Shown here: piece by piece, positions 53,238 through 61,867 of the stretch
Position numbering within the stretch: the first letter of the stretch is position 1
Layout of the letters: every line of letters starts with the position of its first letter
Source of the DNA: Nocardioides sp.
Lineage (GTDB): Bacteria > Actinomycetota > Actinomycetes > Propionibacteriales > Nocardioidaceae
Length of the DNA stretch: 64,000 nucleotides
Direction: 5' to 3'
NCBI GenBank assembly: GCA_030698375.1
Contig: JAUYLL010000060.1
Span: 49,128 to 113,127 of the forward strand
Made by a program: the position numbers and the translations under genes
The notes under the pieces: model-generated
What the model was told of the DNA's origin: nothing
Databases searched by the model: none
What the model saw: the letters and a program-made list of their open reading frames with translations, nothing else

Positions 53238-54121
53238 CTGAGCACCTCCAGCAGCTCGGCGTTGTAGCCAGGCGGATCCTTCTGAAATGCGGCTAGATCG
53301 AAGGTCGTCTCATGCATCGTGTAGGTGTAGTGACCCTCCTCCACCTCGGCGCGGATGGCCTCGTATTCCTCGACCTCGATGGGCCGGTACTTGAAGATGT
53401 CTCCAGCCCGCGGGAGGACGATCTTGCCTCCGAAGTCATCCAAACGGCTCTCCGGATCAAAGACCGGCACGGCGGCTCGCCCGAGCAACTGGAACCCGCC
53501 AGCACCTCTCACGGGGTAGACCGTCGTGAAGGCACCTCCGTGCCCGAGTGCTCGAGCGGGCGTGTCTGTCCGTGGCCGTAAGTACTTCGGTGCCTGGAGT
53601 TGTTCTTTTCGAGGCACCAACTGGTAGGACTCAGCGTTTCCGGGCATGAAGCCGATGAAGGTCGCTATGAACGGGTTCCCAGAGTGCGCCTCAATGAAGC
53701 TTTGGATGTCGCTGAACCCATTGACCGATGCACAGTATTCAAGGTCGTTCATGTCATTCGACTGGTGCCGGTCACGGAACCGCATGACAGTCTCGCGCGT
53801 CCATGGATCGTTGTAGAAAACCGGAATTTCAATGAGCCGAGACTGAATCACTAGGTCCGCGGACTGTCCGCAGCACTGGTGGGCCTCTTCGAGCGACTCG
53901 ATCACGTCGCGCGGGTCCATCAGTGTTGGGTCGAGTCGGAGCATGTAACTCACATGAGCCGGACAGATATCGGTGACGCCGACGAGCGACGCGGCGCGAA
54001 GTGCGTCGGTGATCGCGATGACCCGCAACGTCTGTTCGAGAGACATTTCGTCCGACAGTTCAACGAAAACGAACTCATCGGCACCGAAACTGAAACGGGA
54101 ACCATCTGTAAGACGGGGCAT
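53234..54121 (-). CDS. pxpB: 5-oxoprolinase subunit B (PxpB/KipI-like)
   Basis: 295 residues; allophanate-hydrolase-subunit-1 fold with IEIPVFYNDPWTRE, FIATFIGFMPGNAESY and ALGHGGAFTTVYPV (substrate/ATP loop). The ATG at 54121 gives a plausible N-terminus 10 bp after pxpA; the frame is open upstream but there it is antisense to pxpA's frame. It is longer than the usual about 220 residues because of extra N- and C-terminal extensions of about 40 residues. Confidence 0.86.
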   Translation of the reverse strand: MPRLTDGSRFSFGADEFVFVELSDEMSLEQTLRVIAITDALRAASLVGVTDICPAHVSYMLRLDPTLMDPRDVIESLEEAHQCCGQSADLVIQSRLIEIPVFYNDPWTRETVMRFRDRHQSNDMNDLEYCASVNGFSDIQSFIEAHSGNPFIATFIGFMPGNAESYQLVPRKEQLQAPKYLRPRTDTPARALGHGGAFTTVYPVRGAGGFQLLGRAAVPVFDPESRLDDFGGKIVLPRAGDIFKYRPIEVEEYEAIRAEVEEGHYTYTMHETTFDLAAFQKDPPGYNAELLEVLR

Positions 54122-54131
54122 AATCGCGGCG

Positions 54132-54896
54132 CTATCGACTGGAGGACTCGAACACGGACCGGACGGTGATACCGGCTTCCTGAAGACGCTCGCGGACCGC
54201 TGCTGCGATCTGCGGGGCGTTCGGACGGTCGCCGTGGACGCACACGGTCTCAACTGCCAACGGGACCGTCGTTCCTGCCACCGTGTCGACATGACCCTGC
54301 GCAAGTCTGAAGGCGCGGTCAGCCACGCCCACTGGGTCTTTGGCGGTCGGTACCGGCTCGATGATGTTCTTGCCGAACTCGTCGTACTCCAGGTCCGCAG
54401 CGGCGTCCAACACCGCCGGAAGCCCGGCTCCGCGAACAGCCGTAGCGCCGTCACCCGATGCGATCATGAGCGCCAGTCCGGGCTGAAGCGATTGGAGCTG
54501 TCGGGACAGGTCGACAGCAAGATCGGCTGACGAAGAAACCTGCCCGTACAGAGCGCCGTGCGGCTTCACGTGGGTGAGGCGAACACCCTCGGAAGCAGCG
54601 ATAGCCATCAGCGCGCCAGTCTGGTAAACCACATAATCGATAACGTCGCTCTCGGCGACACCGATAACCCGCCGCCCAAAACCCAGGAGATCGGGATACC
54701 CCGGATGCGCCCCCACTGCAACGCCATGCTCACGCGCCAGGATCACTGATCGGCGCATGTTCGCCGGATCGCCAGCGTGGAACCCGCAGGCGATATTCAC
54801 GGTCGTGACGAGCGGCATCAGTTCAGCGTCGGCACCCAAGTTCCAGCGCCCGAAGCTCTCACCGGCGTCGGCGTTGATGTCCATATACGAAATCAT
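54132..54896 (-). CDS. pxpA: 5-oxoprolinase subunit A (PxpA, LamB/YcsF family)
   Basis: 254 residues with YMDINADAGESFGRW, VNIACGFHAGDP, HPGYPDLLGFGRR, HVKPHGALY and the closing VCVHGD. All conserved positions of the LamB/YcsF family are visible. TGATG overlap with the upstream aminotransferase gene; followed by pxpB and pxpC in the usual functional set. Confidence 0.93.
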   Translation of the reverse strand: MISYMDINADAGESFGRWNLGADAELMPLVTTVNIACGFHAGDPANMRRSVILAREHGVAVGAHPGYPDLLGFGRRVIGVAESDVIDYVVYQTGALMAIAASEGVRLTHVKPHGALYGQVSSSADLAVDLSRQLQSLQPGLALMIASGDGATAVRGAGLPAVLDAAADLEYDEFGKNIIEPVPTAKDPVGVADRAFRLAQGHVDTVAGTTVPLAVETVCVHGDRPNAPQIAAAVRERLQEAGITVRSVFESSSR

Positions 54897-56824
54897 CAGA
54901 CCTCCACGTCGACGGTCAGGCGGTTCGACCGGGTTCCGAGCACGGAATCGAGGGCACTAACGAAGAAGTCGACATCGTCCCGCCCGAACACCATCGGGGG
55001 CTTGAGTTTGAGCACGTTCTCGTAGACTCCCGTGGGATAGACAATGACGCCGTTCAACATCATGGCCTCAGCGATCTCGAGGGCCTCTGCAGCAGCTGGC
55101 TCCTTGGTCTCCCGATCTCGGACGAACTCGATGCCTAGATAGAGCCCCTGTCCGCGGACGTCGCCGATGATCTGGTGGCGAGTCTTGAGTTTCTCGAGTG
55201 ATCGCAGGAAGTACTCACCCACCTCTGCAGCACGCTGCTGAAGCTTGTCTTCCTGAACGATGTCGAGCACAGCAGTACCGATGGCACACGAGACGGGATT
55301 GCCCCCGAACGTGTTGAAGTACTTGACGCCGTCGTCAAATGCGTCAGCGATTTCTCGTGTTGTCACGACTGCCGCAAGCGGGTGCCCATTACCGACTGGC
55401 TTGCCCATGGTCACGATGTCGGGGACGACGCCTTGCACCTCGAAACCCCAGAAGTGGCTACCCAACCGACCGACCCCAACCTGCACCTCATCAGAGATGC
55501 AGATGGCCCCGGCCCTACGCGCAGCCTGGAACGCGGTCTGCAAGTAACCGGGAGGGAACACGACGTTGCCGGCGGTACCCATCAAAGACTCGGCAATGAA
55601 GGCCGCGGGGGGACATCCCTTATCCACGAGAGAGTGGACCACATTGGCAACTTCCGCGCCGTACTTCTCGCCCGCGGATGGGTCCTCCCGACCGTACGGC
55701 CCGCGGTACACGTCTGGTCGCATGACCTCATGTGTCGTAGCAGGGGCGCCGCGACCGCCGGGACCCTTGTACCTGTTCGGGCTGACGTCCATCACTGCGG
55801 TGGTGTTGCCGTGGTAGGCGCCGTCGATGACGACGATATCGGAACGACCCGTGACCTGCCGCGAGATGCGCAGTGCTAGGTCGTTCGCCTCGCTACCTGT
55901 GCAAACCAGGAAGACAACCTCCAACGGGGCGGGCAAACTCGCGACCAGTCGCTCCGCGTAAGTCGCGATGCCCTCATAGATGAAACGGCTGTTCGTGTTC
56001 AACTTGCTCAGTTGACCTGTGGCGGCTGCAGTGACCCGCGGTTCCGCATGGCCTACGTGACTGACGTTGTTGATTGCGTCGAGGTACCCGCGCGCATAGT
56101 CGTCGTAGAGCCACGCGCCGCGTCCACGTACCAACTTCGGCGGCGACTTGTAGTAGGCCCGCTGGGATCGGGCGAGCCGTCGGTCGCGCAGCGATACGAC
56201 TTCCTCGCTGCTGAGCGCGCGGTCGCGCGCCGGGATCCCTAACAGCGGTGCGGGATCCAAGGTCGCCTCGGCCCAGTTAGCCAGGCTGTTAGCAGCGGCC
56301 CACTGCGGCGGCGGGCTCGCCACGTGTTCCTCGTCAACAAAAACCTGTAGCAGTACGCTCGATCCGAGCGCCGGATCCTCTTCGTCGTCGACGACACCGA
56401 GCAGATCTCCCTCAGCCAACCCCTCGCCGACGACGAGCTCCGAGACCAACCCATGCCAGCACGTGAAGTATGTGCTGACCCCGGCATGTGCCGCCCCGTC
56501 AGTGTGCTTCACCACGACGGGGCCATTCGGCTCCACCCGAGCGACCACTCCGGAGCGGGGTGCGTCAATCGACTCGCCATTCTTCGTCAGTAGACGAAGG
56601 CCGACCTGAATTGTCGCTGGCTCTTCCGCGTCGGGCCGCCTGGGCGCGCTTCGCAGCATGGATGCGCTGAGGTGGCTGATGTAGCCTCTGCCCGCGATCT
56701 CCTCGATGCCTTGACGCACGGCCTTGACATCAGTCCACGACCTAGCGTCAAAGAAGGAGCCGGCCGGACTCAGGTCTACCTCGACCAGTTCTGTCGACCC
56801 GGTCAGTTCCGGACGTGCAGGCAT
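54896..56824 (-). CDS. PLP-dependent phospho-lyase/aminotransferase class III with degenerate M23-like domain
   Basis: 642 residues. Residues about 70-190 resemble the M23-peptidase (duplicated hybrid-motif) domain of fused kinase-M23-aminotransferase proteins but lack the metal histidines. Residues 220-640 are class III aminotransferase: [46 protein letters not shown]-Lys in [12 protein letters not shown], and [10 protein letters not shown]. The details match ethanolamine-phosphate/5-phosphohydroxylysine phospho-lyases (AGXT2L1/2), which release ammonia and phosphate to give an aldehyde. One base separates it from the kinase gene upstream. Confidence 0.88.
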   Translation of the reverse strand: MPARPELTGSTELVEVDLSPAGSFFDARSWTDVKAVRQGIEEIAGRGYISHLSASMLRSAPRRPDAEEPATIQVGLRLLTKNGESIDAPRSGVVARVEPNGPVVVKHTDGAAHAGVSTYFTCWHGLVSELVVGEGLAEGDLLGVVDDEEDPALGSSVLLQVFVDEEHVASPPPQWAAANSLANWAEATLDPAPLLGIPARDRALSSEEVVSLRDRRLARSQRAYYKSPPKLVRGRGAWLYDDYARGYLDAINNVSHVGHAEPRVTAAATGQLSKLNTNSRFIYEGIATYAERLVASLPAPLEVVFLVCTGSEANDLALRISRQVTGRSDIVVIDGAYHGNTTAVMDVSPNRYKGPGGRGAPATTHEVMRPDVYRGPYGREDPSAGEKYGAEVANVVHSLVDKGCPPAAFIAESLMGTAGNVVFPPGYLQTAFQAARRAGAICISDEVQVGVGRLGSHFWGFEVQGVVPDIVTMGKPVGNGHPLAAVVTTREIADAFDDGVKYFNTFGGNPVSCAIGTAVLDIVQEDKLQQRAAEVGEYFLRSLEKLKTRHQIIGDVRGQGLYLGIEFVRDRETKEPAAAEALEIAEAMMLNGVIVYPTGVYENVLKLKPPMVFGRDDVDFFVSALDSVLGTRSNRLTVDVEV

Positions 56825-56825
56825 A

Positions 56826-57899
56826 TCAAACCTCTGGATTCTGTGAATGGCTGACCGCTGCACCACAAGCCGAGCCCAGCCGCCGCTCCGCTTCAGCGGT
56901 GGTTATCTCAGCCAATTGGTGCAGCGTCGGCCATGTGTGTCGCATTCGGTCTTCGCCATACGGATGACTCGACTCGGTCGTCCGGCGCCTCCACGTTGCG
57001 GCGTTGACGCAGAGCCTCGCGCCTGCCAACGGGAAGATCACACGGATCTCGGCCGGATCGAGGCGGACGACCGAGTTGAAACCCGCCACGACCGACGCTG
57101 CTGCGCCGAGGGGATCCGATTGGCGCAACATGGCGTAGGCGACCGCGATGGCCAGCTCAGCGACGCGCACGGTGAGGAGGGAGTCGTTGACGTCGATGAC
57201 TCCTGTGATCACCAAGCGGCCGCTGGGATCCGGCGCTGCTAACACGTTGAAGTCATTGAGGTCTTGGTGCACGACGCCGGCAGGAAGGTCTCGCAGGTCG
57301 CCGAGCACCTGGTCGAACCGACGCATGAGCTGCGAAACGGCCGCGCGGTCCATTGGATCTGAGACGAATGGGAGAGCAGCGTCGACCGCCTCCCGCGCCT
57401 TTCTGATGTCCCAAAGGTGCGACTCATCGAGATCTTCTTCAACGTCGAGGCTGGCTAGCGCCTCCGTCATTCGCGCGGCAATTGCACCCAGTTCGAATAA
57501 CAAGTGGTCAGGCAGCTCTGGTATGTCCGCCAGCATGCGACCCGGCATCCAACTCAATAGACGCACCACTAACGGGTCACCCGATATTTCGATCGGCAGC
57601 ATCTTGGCACCCGACTGCCCAGCGATGAGCCTCGGCACCGGTAGCTCAGGGGCGACTTCGGCCAGGTGAGTGTGCACCTTTTCCTGCCAGAGGAGCGGCG
57701 GGGACATGGTCCCCCGCGAAACCTTAAGCAGAAACTCTGTGGCGCCGTCGGTCTTGATCCACACATTCAGATCGACCTCGCCGCCGAGGCGCCGCTGGCT
57801 GACGACGTTCAGTCCGTAACCTTCACGGACCACCTGCTCGACCTGAGCCTCACTCAGAGTGAGGCGCTGGTCGCCGCCCGAAGACGATGCAACGCGCAT
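56826..57899 (-). CDS. Hydroxylysine-kinase-like APH-fold phosphotransferase
   Basis: 357 residues with aminoglycoside-phosphotransferase fold: Brenner loop VVHQDLNDFNVL (catalytic Asp and Asn) and metal site GVIDVNDSLLTVRVAELAIA, close to the hydroxylysine kinase (HYKK) type. ATG at 57899 with AAGGAAG leader. It is followed after one base by the phospho-lyase gene; in many bacteria the two are one polypeptide. Likely phosphorylates a hydroxyl-amine such as hydroxylysine or an amino alcohol. First gene of the island's upstream operon; operator at 58021. Confidence 0.85.
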   Translation of the reverse strand: MRVASSSGGDQRLTLSEAQVEQVVREGYGLNVVSQRRLGGEVDLNVWIKTDGATEFLLKVSRGTMSPPLLWQEKVHTHLAEVAPELPVPRLIAGQSGAKMLPIEISGDPLVVRLLSWMPGRMLADIPELPDHLLFELGAIAARMTEALASLDVEEDLDESHLWDIRKAREAVDAALPFVSDPMDRAAVSQLMRRFDQVLGDLRDLPAGVVHQDLNDFNVLAAPDPSGRLVITGVIDVNDSLLTVRVAELAIAVAYAMLRQSDPLGAAASVVAGFNSVVRLDPAEIRVIFPLAGARLCVNAATWRRRTTESSHPYGEDRMRHTWPTLHQLAEITTAEAERRLGSACGAAVSHSQNPEV

Positions 57900-58020
57900 G
57901 ATCTCGCTTCCTTATGACGCTTGGGTGGCTACTGCCAGCACGATTCGAGTTCGACTCAAGTCAATCAGCGGCGTTCCACGTCAACAATGTGCCGATGGCG
58001 TCGTTCGCGGGCGTTGCATT

Positions 58021-58032
58021 GTGCAGATGCAC
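58021..58032. promoter_or_regulatory. Shared island operator, copy 2 (GTGCA-GA-TGCAC)
   Basis: GTGCAGATGCAC preceded by TT, 122 bp before the kinase ATG. Same arms and 2-bp spacer as the site before the ABC operon at 49442. Confidence 0.6.
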
Positions 58033-58153
58033 GCCCGCATCCTCCGTCGGCTCTCAGGACCCGACTGGGGGTACTCTCCGCGCCGCGGTGTCGTATGCGA
58101 GTTCGAACAGCTCCTGCAAGAACTCCAGGCTTGCCGGCTCATCGTGGGCGTAC

Positions 58154-58320
58154 TTATTGTCGACGGGACTGCTGCACGATCAGGTGTCGCTCGAGTGACG
58201 GCTCGGTGGCCCCCGCGTGGGGGAAGTCCGACCAGGGTGCGTTGCGGGGCCAGTCGATGTCCATCCAGGCTCGGAGGCGTCTGCCGCCGACGCGGGGGTC
58301 GATGAGAGCCAAGCGATGTT
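58154..58320 (-). pseudogene. Remnant of an unidentified gene containing the right direct repeat
   Basis: A minus-strand frame without start, ending TAA at 58154-58156, reads LALIDPRVGGRRLRAWMDID, then W-P-R-N-A-P-W-S-D-F-P. Upstream codons continue in a shifted frame (EIDDDLATRNIAW), indicating a frameshift. The same peptide core is found damaged at the left repeat. Family not recognised. Confidence 0.5.
58239..58304 (+). repeat. Island-flanking direct repeat, right copy
   Basis: 66 bp matching 40417-40483 in the same orientation (about 59 identities, one indel). The two copies enclose the whole 17.7-kb catabolic run. Confidence 0.75.
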
Positions 58321-58508
58321 CCTGGTTGCGAGGTCGTCATCGATCTCGAGGATGGAAGCGACGTGTCGGGTCGCATGGGGTCCCCCTGTCAGGGTGCGGT
58401 GGGCTGGGCGGGCGTGGTGGTTCATCGCAGGTTGGGGTTCGGTATGAAGCGCCTACGGCGCGCGGCGTGGGCAGAGCATTGAAAGTGCTCGCTCGCGCCT
58501 CGCAGCAG

Positions 58509-58594
58509 TTGCTTCAGCGGCGGCCCCGGTCCCGGGGACCGGCGCGGTCCGCCCGTGACGACCCATGACCGGCTGAATCACCGGAGTTTCACCT
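58509..58594 (+). repeat. 86-bp direct repeat R2, left copy
   Basis: Nearly identical to 62372-62456 (four substitutions, one indel), same orientation. Contains the inverted sequence CCGGTCCCGGGGACCGG. Encloses the copper ATPase element. On the minus strand both copies read ETPVIQPV(M/V)GRHGR. Confidence 0.85.
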
Positions 58595-58709
58595 AACTCC
58601 GGTGCCCGTGGGTGCTCCCTGGGGCGTCGCAGGACTGCCACCGCCGCCCTCCTTGCCGCCCCCGGGCGACCCGGTTACTCGGGGTCCGAGATGCCGCCTT
58701 AGACGTCAC

Positions 58710-58964
58710 TCAGCGCTCGGCGCGCGAGTTCCTCGTGCTCGCGCGGCCTCGGCCACGGTCCACGTCGGTGCTCAGCACCCGGCAGGCCCAGGTCCGGCAC
58801 ACGAGGGCGACGACAGCGACAAACCCGACCAGTGCCGCGACGGGGAGCAGACCGCCGGACGCGGACACCGCTTGTGCGGCGGCGACCACCAGAACACCGG
58901 CGATGACCGCTGCGCACACGAACAGGCCGGCCCTGCTGTGATCATCGTGGTCCTGCGCGCTCAT
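58710..58964 (-). CDS. Small two-helix membrane protein (84 aa)
   Basis: Starts MSAQDHDDHSRAGLFVCAAV, with two hydrophobic segments (about residues 13-32 and 36-54) and an Arg-rich tail. No family recognised. The ATG at 58964 (leader GGAGG) is preferred to a start 16 codons earlier. It diverges from the copper ATPase across two DevR-box-like sites. Histidines and acidic residues at the N-terminus could bind metal (speculative). Confidence 0.6.
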   Translation of the reverse strand: MSAQDHDDHSRAGLFVCAAVIAGVLVVAAAQAVSASGGLLPVAALVGFVAVVALVCRTWACRVLSTDVDRGRGRASTRNSRAER

Positions 58965-59012
58965 GACGCCTCCTCCGTCTCGCAGTGAACCTGAGGAGGC
59001 GCGCCGAGCCAA

Positions 59013-59054
59013 GGGTCCAAGGTCCCCGAGCGACAGATCGGGGACCTTGGCCCC
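59013..59054. promoter_or_regulatory. Two inverted DevR-box-like sites before the copper ATPase
   Basis: GGGTCCAAGGTCCC (59013-59026) and GGGACCTTGGCCCC (59041-59054), centres 28 bp apart. They also form an inverted repeat, CCAAGGTCCCCGA / TCGGGGACCTTGG with an 8-nt spacer. Located between divergent starts, 62 bp from the ATPase ATG. Confidence 0.55.
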
Positions 59055-59115
59055 TCCCCCCTACCCCCAGAGGGGGTGACACTGGGGTGACGGTCGAAGC
59101 GAGGAGGCGTTCGCC

Positions 59116-61455
59116 ATGGATGCCGGGGACCAGCGCGCCGGGCCAGCAGTGGGAACGCTCGAAGCGGGCGAGGTGGCGCTGCGGGTGCCGACGATGGGCA
59201 GCGACCACTGCGCCGGGTTGGTGACGACGTCCCTGCGCCGGGTGGAGGGCGTGCGTGAGGTGCACACGTCGATCGCGGATCACCGGGTGGCGGTGATCTT
59301 CGACGCCACCCGGGTCGATCCGAGCCGGTTGCGGGCGGCCGTGGAACAGGCCGGGTACCCGGTCGCGGCCGTCGAGGAGTCCGGCGAGGTCCCCGACGAC
59401 GAGGCGTTGGAAGCGGCCCACCTGGCCCGGGCCCTGCGCACGGTGTGGCTCGCCGCAGTACCGGCCACCGTGATCATGGCGATCATGGGCGTGCACATGT
59501 TCGTGCGCGAGATTCCGGGCTATCTCGCGATCGTGGCGGTGCTCGCCTTCCCGGTGGTGTTCATCGCGGGTGCGGCAACGCACCGCTCGGCATGGCGATC
59601 GCTGCGGAACCGCACGGCGAACATGGACGTGCTCATCTCGATGGGCAGCATCCCGCCGTATCTGGTCGGGCTGGTCGGGTTCTTCTACGAGATGACCTCG
59701 TTCATCGAGATGGCGTCCACGATCATGACCTTCCACGTGCTGGGCCGGTATCTGGAGGCTCGTGCCACAGGTCGGGCGTCCCAGGCGATCCGCAAGCTCG
59801 TGCAGCTCGGCGCCAAGACGGCCCGGGTCCGGCGCGGCGACGCCGAGGTCGAGGTCGAGGTGCCCATCGCAGAGCTGGCGGTCGGGGACGTGATGGTGGT
59901 CCGTCCTGGCGAGAAGGTGCCCACCGACGGGGAGGTCCTGGAGGGCCGCAGCCACATCGACGAGTCGATCGCGACGGGCGAGTCGATCCCGGTGGAGAAG
60001 GGCCCCGGCGACACGGTGCTGGGCGCGACGATCAACCGGGAGGGCCTGCTGGCGGTGCGGGCCACCCAGGTGGGCGCCAAGACGTTCCTCGCCCAGGTAA
60101 TCCGCCTGGTGCGCGAGGCGCAGGGCTCTAAGGTCCCCATCCAGGAGTTCGCCGACCGCATCACCGGCTATTTCGTGCCCGCCGTGATCGTCGTCGCCCT
60201 GGGCAGCTTCGCCGTGTGGGCGCTCGCCCCGGACGCGCTGCACCCGGTCGTGGAGTGGGGTGAGGGGTTCCTGCCCTGGGTCGACGCCCAGCGGGCCCCC
60301 CTGGTGCTCGCCGCCCTCGCCGGGGTGGCGGTGCTGGTGATCGCCTGCCCGTGCGCGCTCGGGTTGGCCACCCCCACGGCCATCATGGTGAGTTCCGGCC
60401 TCGGCGCCGAGCGCGGAGTGCTGCTGCGCTCGGGCCTGGCCGTGCAGACCCTCAAGGACGTGCGCGTCGTCGTGCTCGACAAGACGGGCACCATCACCCG
60501 GGGTGAACCCACCGTCACCGACGTCGTCAGCCTCGGCCCTGCTCTCACCGAGGCTGACGTGCTCCGCCTCGCCGGCGCCGTCGAAGCGGGCTCGGAGCAT
60601 CCCATCGGCGGGGCCATCGTCGCCGCCGCCACCACGGGTGGTGCGCGACTCCCGAAGGTGACCGAGTTCGAGTCCCTCACCGCCGCCGGGGTGCGCGGCA
60701 CCGTCGATGGTCGACGGGTGATGGTCGGCAGCCGGCGCGTCCTGGCCGGTGAGACCGGCGACGACGCGTTGGAGGCGGCGCTCTCCCGCCTCGAGGAGGC
60801 GGGCAAGACCGCCGTCGCCGTAGTCGTGGATGGCCAGCCGGTCGGCGTGGTCGCCGTCGCCGACACGGTCAAGGACGACTCGGCCACCGCGGTGCGCGAG
60901 TTGAAGGCGCTGGGGATCACGCCGGTGATGGTGACCGGCGACAACGAGCGCACGGCCCGCCACATCGCCGACCAGGTCGGCATCGACGAGGTCCTCGCCG
61001 GGGTCCTGCCGGAGGGAAAGGTCGACGTCGTCCGCAGGCTCCAGCAGGCGCACGGGGAGGTAGTGGCCATGGTTGGTGACGGGATCAACGACGCCCCTGC
61101 CCTCAAGGCCGCCAACGTCGGGATCGCCATCGGTGCCGGCGCCGACGTCGCCATCGAGGCGGCCGACGTCACCCTGGTCTCCGGCCAGCTCACCAAGGCC
61201 GTCGAAGCAGTGCGCCTCTCGCGCGCCACCTTCCGCACCATCAGGCAGAACCTGTTCTGGGCCTGGTTCTACAACGGCGCTGCCATCCCGATCGCTGCGG
61301 TCGGGCTCCTGCACCCCATGATCGGTGTCGTGGCCATGACCGCCAGCTCGTTGTCGGTCGTGGGGAACTCGTTGCGGCTCCGCCGCATCGACCTCGCCGT
61401 CGCGGACAGCGAGGCCACGACACCCGACCTGACACCCACGGAGGCACGCGCATGA
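59116..61455 (+). CDS. copA: Copper-translocating P1B-type ATPase
   Basis: Heavy-metal ATPase of 779 residues. The N-terminal metal domain is atypical (T-M-G-S-D-H-C instead of GMxCxxC). Then TGES (287-290), ion-channel C-P-C (411-413), phosphorylation Asp455 in VLDKTGTITRGEP, SEHPIGGAI, and GDGINDAPAL. Late helices read WFYNGAAIPIAAVG and MTASSLSVVGNS, the YN and MxxSS signatures of Cu(I) pumps (P1B-1). ATG at 59116 with GAGGAGG leader. Operon with SHOCT and CsoR-like genes by ATGA overlaps. Predicted copper export under control of DevR-like sites. Confidence 0.92.
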   Translation: MDAGDQRAGPAVGTLEAGEVALRVPTMGSDHCAGLVTTSLRRVEGVREVHTSIADHRVAVIFDATRVDPSRLRAAVEQAGYPVAAVEESGEVPDDEALEAAHLARALRTVWLAAVPATVIMAIMGVHMFVREIPGYLAIVAVLAFPVVFIAGAATHRSAWRSLRNRTANMDVLISMGSIPPYLVGLVGFFYEMTSFIEMASTIMTFHVLGRYLEARATGRASQAIRKLVQLGAKTARVRRGDAEVEVEVPIAELAVGDVMVVRPGEKVPTDGEVLEGRSHIDESIATGESIPVEKGPGDTVLGATINREGLLAVRATQVGAKTFLAQVIRLVREAQGSKVPIQEFADRITGYFVPAVIVVALGSFAVWALAPDALHPVVEWGEGFLPWVDAQRAPLVLAALAGVAVLVIACPCALGLATPTAIMVSSGLGAERGVLLRSGLAVQTLKDVRVVVLDKTGTITRGEPTVTDVVSLGPALTEADVLRLAGAVEAGSEHPIGGAIVAAATTGGARLPKVTEFESLTAAGVRGTVDGRRVMVGSRRVLAGETGDDALEAALSRLEEAGKTAVAVVVDGQPVGVVAVADTVKDDSATAVRELKALGITPVMVTGDNERTARHIADQVGIDEVLAGVLPEGKVDVVRRLQQAHGEVVAMVGDGINDAPALKAANVGIAIGAGADVAIEAADVTLVSGQLTKAVEAVRLSRATFRTIRQNLFWAWFYNGAAIPIAAVGLLHPMIGVVAMTASSLSVVGNSLRLRRIDLAVADSEATTPDLTPTEARA

Positions 61456-61712
61456 ACGCCCATGCACTCGACGTACTCGCCCGATCCCACGGCTGGGACC
61501 ACATGGCCGGCTGGGGCGGCGGCTGGATGTGGTTGTGGGGCACACTGATGATGCTCAGTTGGGTGGTCATCATCGCCGCCGCCGTGTGGTTCGTGCTGCG
61601 CGCCAACCGCGACGGCACCACCGGCCGAGCGCGCGACGTCCTCGACGAGCGCTTCGCCAGCGGCGAGCTCACCCTCGAGGAGTACCGGGAGCGCCGGGAG
61701 GCCCTGCGATGA
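61452..61712 (+). CDS. SHOCT-domain membrane protein
   Basis: 86 residues: His/Trp/Gly-rich start (HGWDHMAGWGGGWMWLWG), one membrane helix (about 28-48), then a SHOCT motif DERFASGELTLEEYRERREA. SHOCT proteins commonly accompany copper ATPases; exact role unknown. Overlaps copA stop and the CsoR-like start (ATGA each). Confidence 0.85.
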   Translation: MNAHALDVLARSHGWDHMAGWGGGWMWLWGTLMMLSWVVIIAAAVWFVLRANRDGTTGRARDVLDERFASGELTLEEYRERREALR

Positions 61713-61867
61713 CCAACCCCGATGCCATCCAACGCCTTCGCTCCGCCCGCGGCCACGTCGACGCCGTCATCCGCATGATCGAGGACGACCGGTACTGCGT
61801 CGACGTCCCCCAGCAAATCGGCGCCGCGCAGGCGGCGCTAGATCGCGCCCGCCAAGCGGTGAAGTAG
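61709..61867 (+). CDS. csoR: Truncated CsoR-family metal-sensing repressor
   Basis: 52 residues only: RLRSARGHVDAVIRMIEDDR then YCVDVPQQIGAAQAAL, the N-terminal two helices of CsoR/DUF156 including the first metal Cys. It stops at a TAG after A-R-Q-A-V-K, before the helix that carries the His and second Cys ligands; normal length is about 90. ATGA-coupled to the SHOCT gene. Either a decayed gene or a small form unable to bind copper in the usual way. Confidence 0.8.
   Translation: MTNPDAIQRLRSARGHVDAVIRMIEDDRYCVDVPQQIGAAQAALDRARQAVK

Larger units (their letters stand above)
57900..58508. other. Right junction of the island: promoter, operator and gene remnants
   Basis: No intact gene. It holds the operon promoter, the palindrome at 58021-58032, a coding remnant at 58154-58320 (minus strand) and the right copy of the 66-bp direct repeat (58239-58304). 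Confidence 0.6.
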
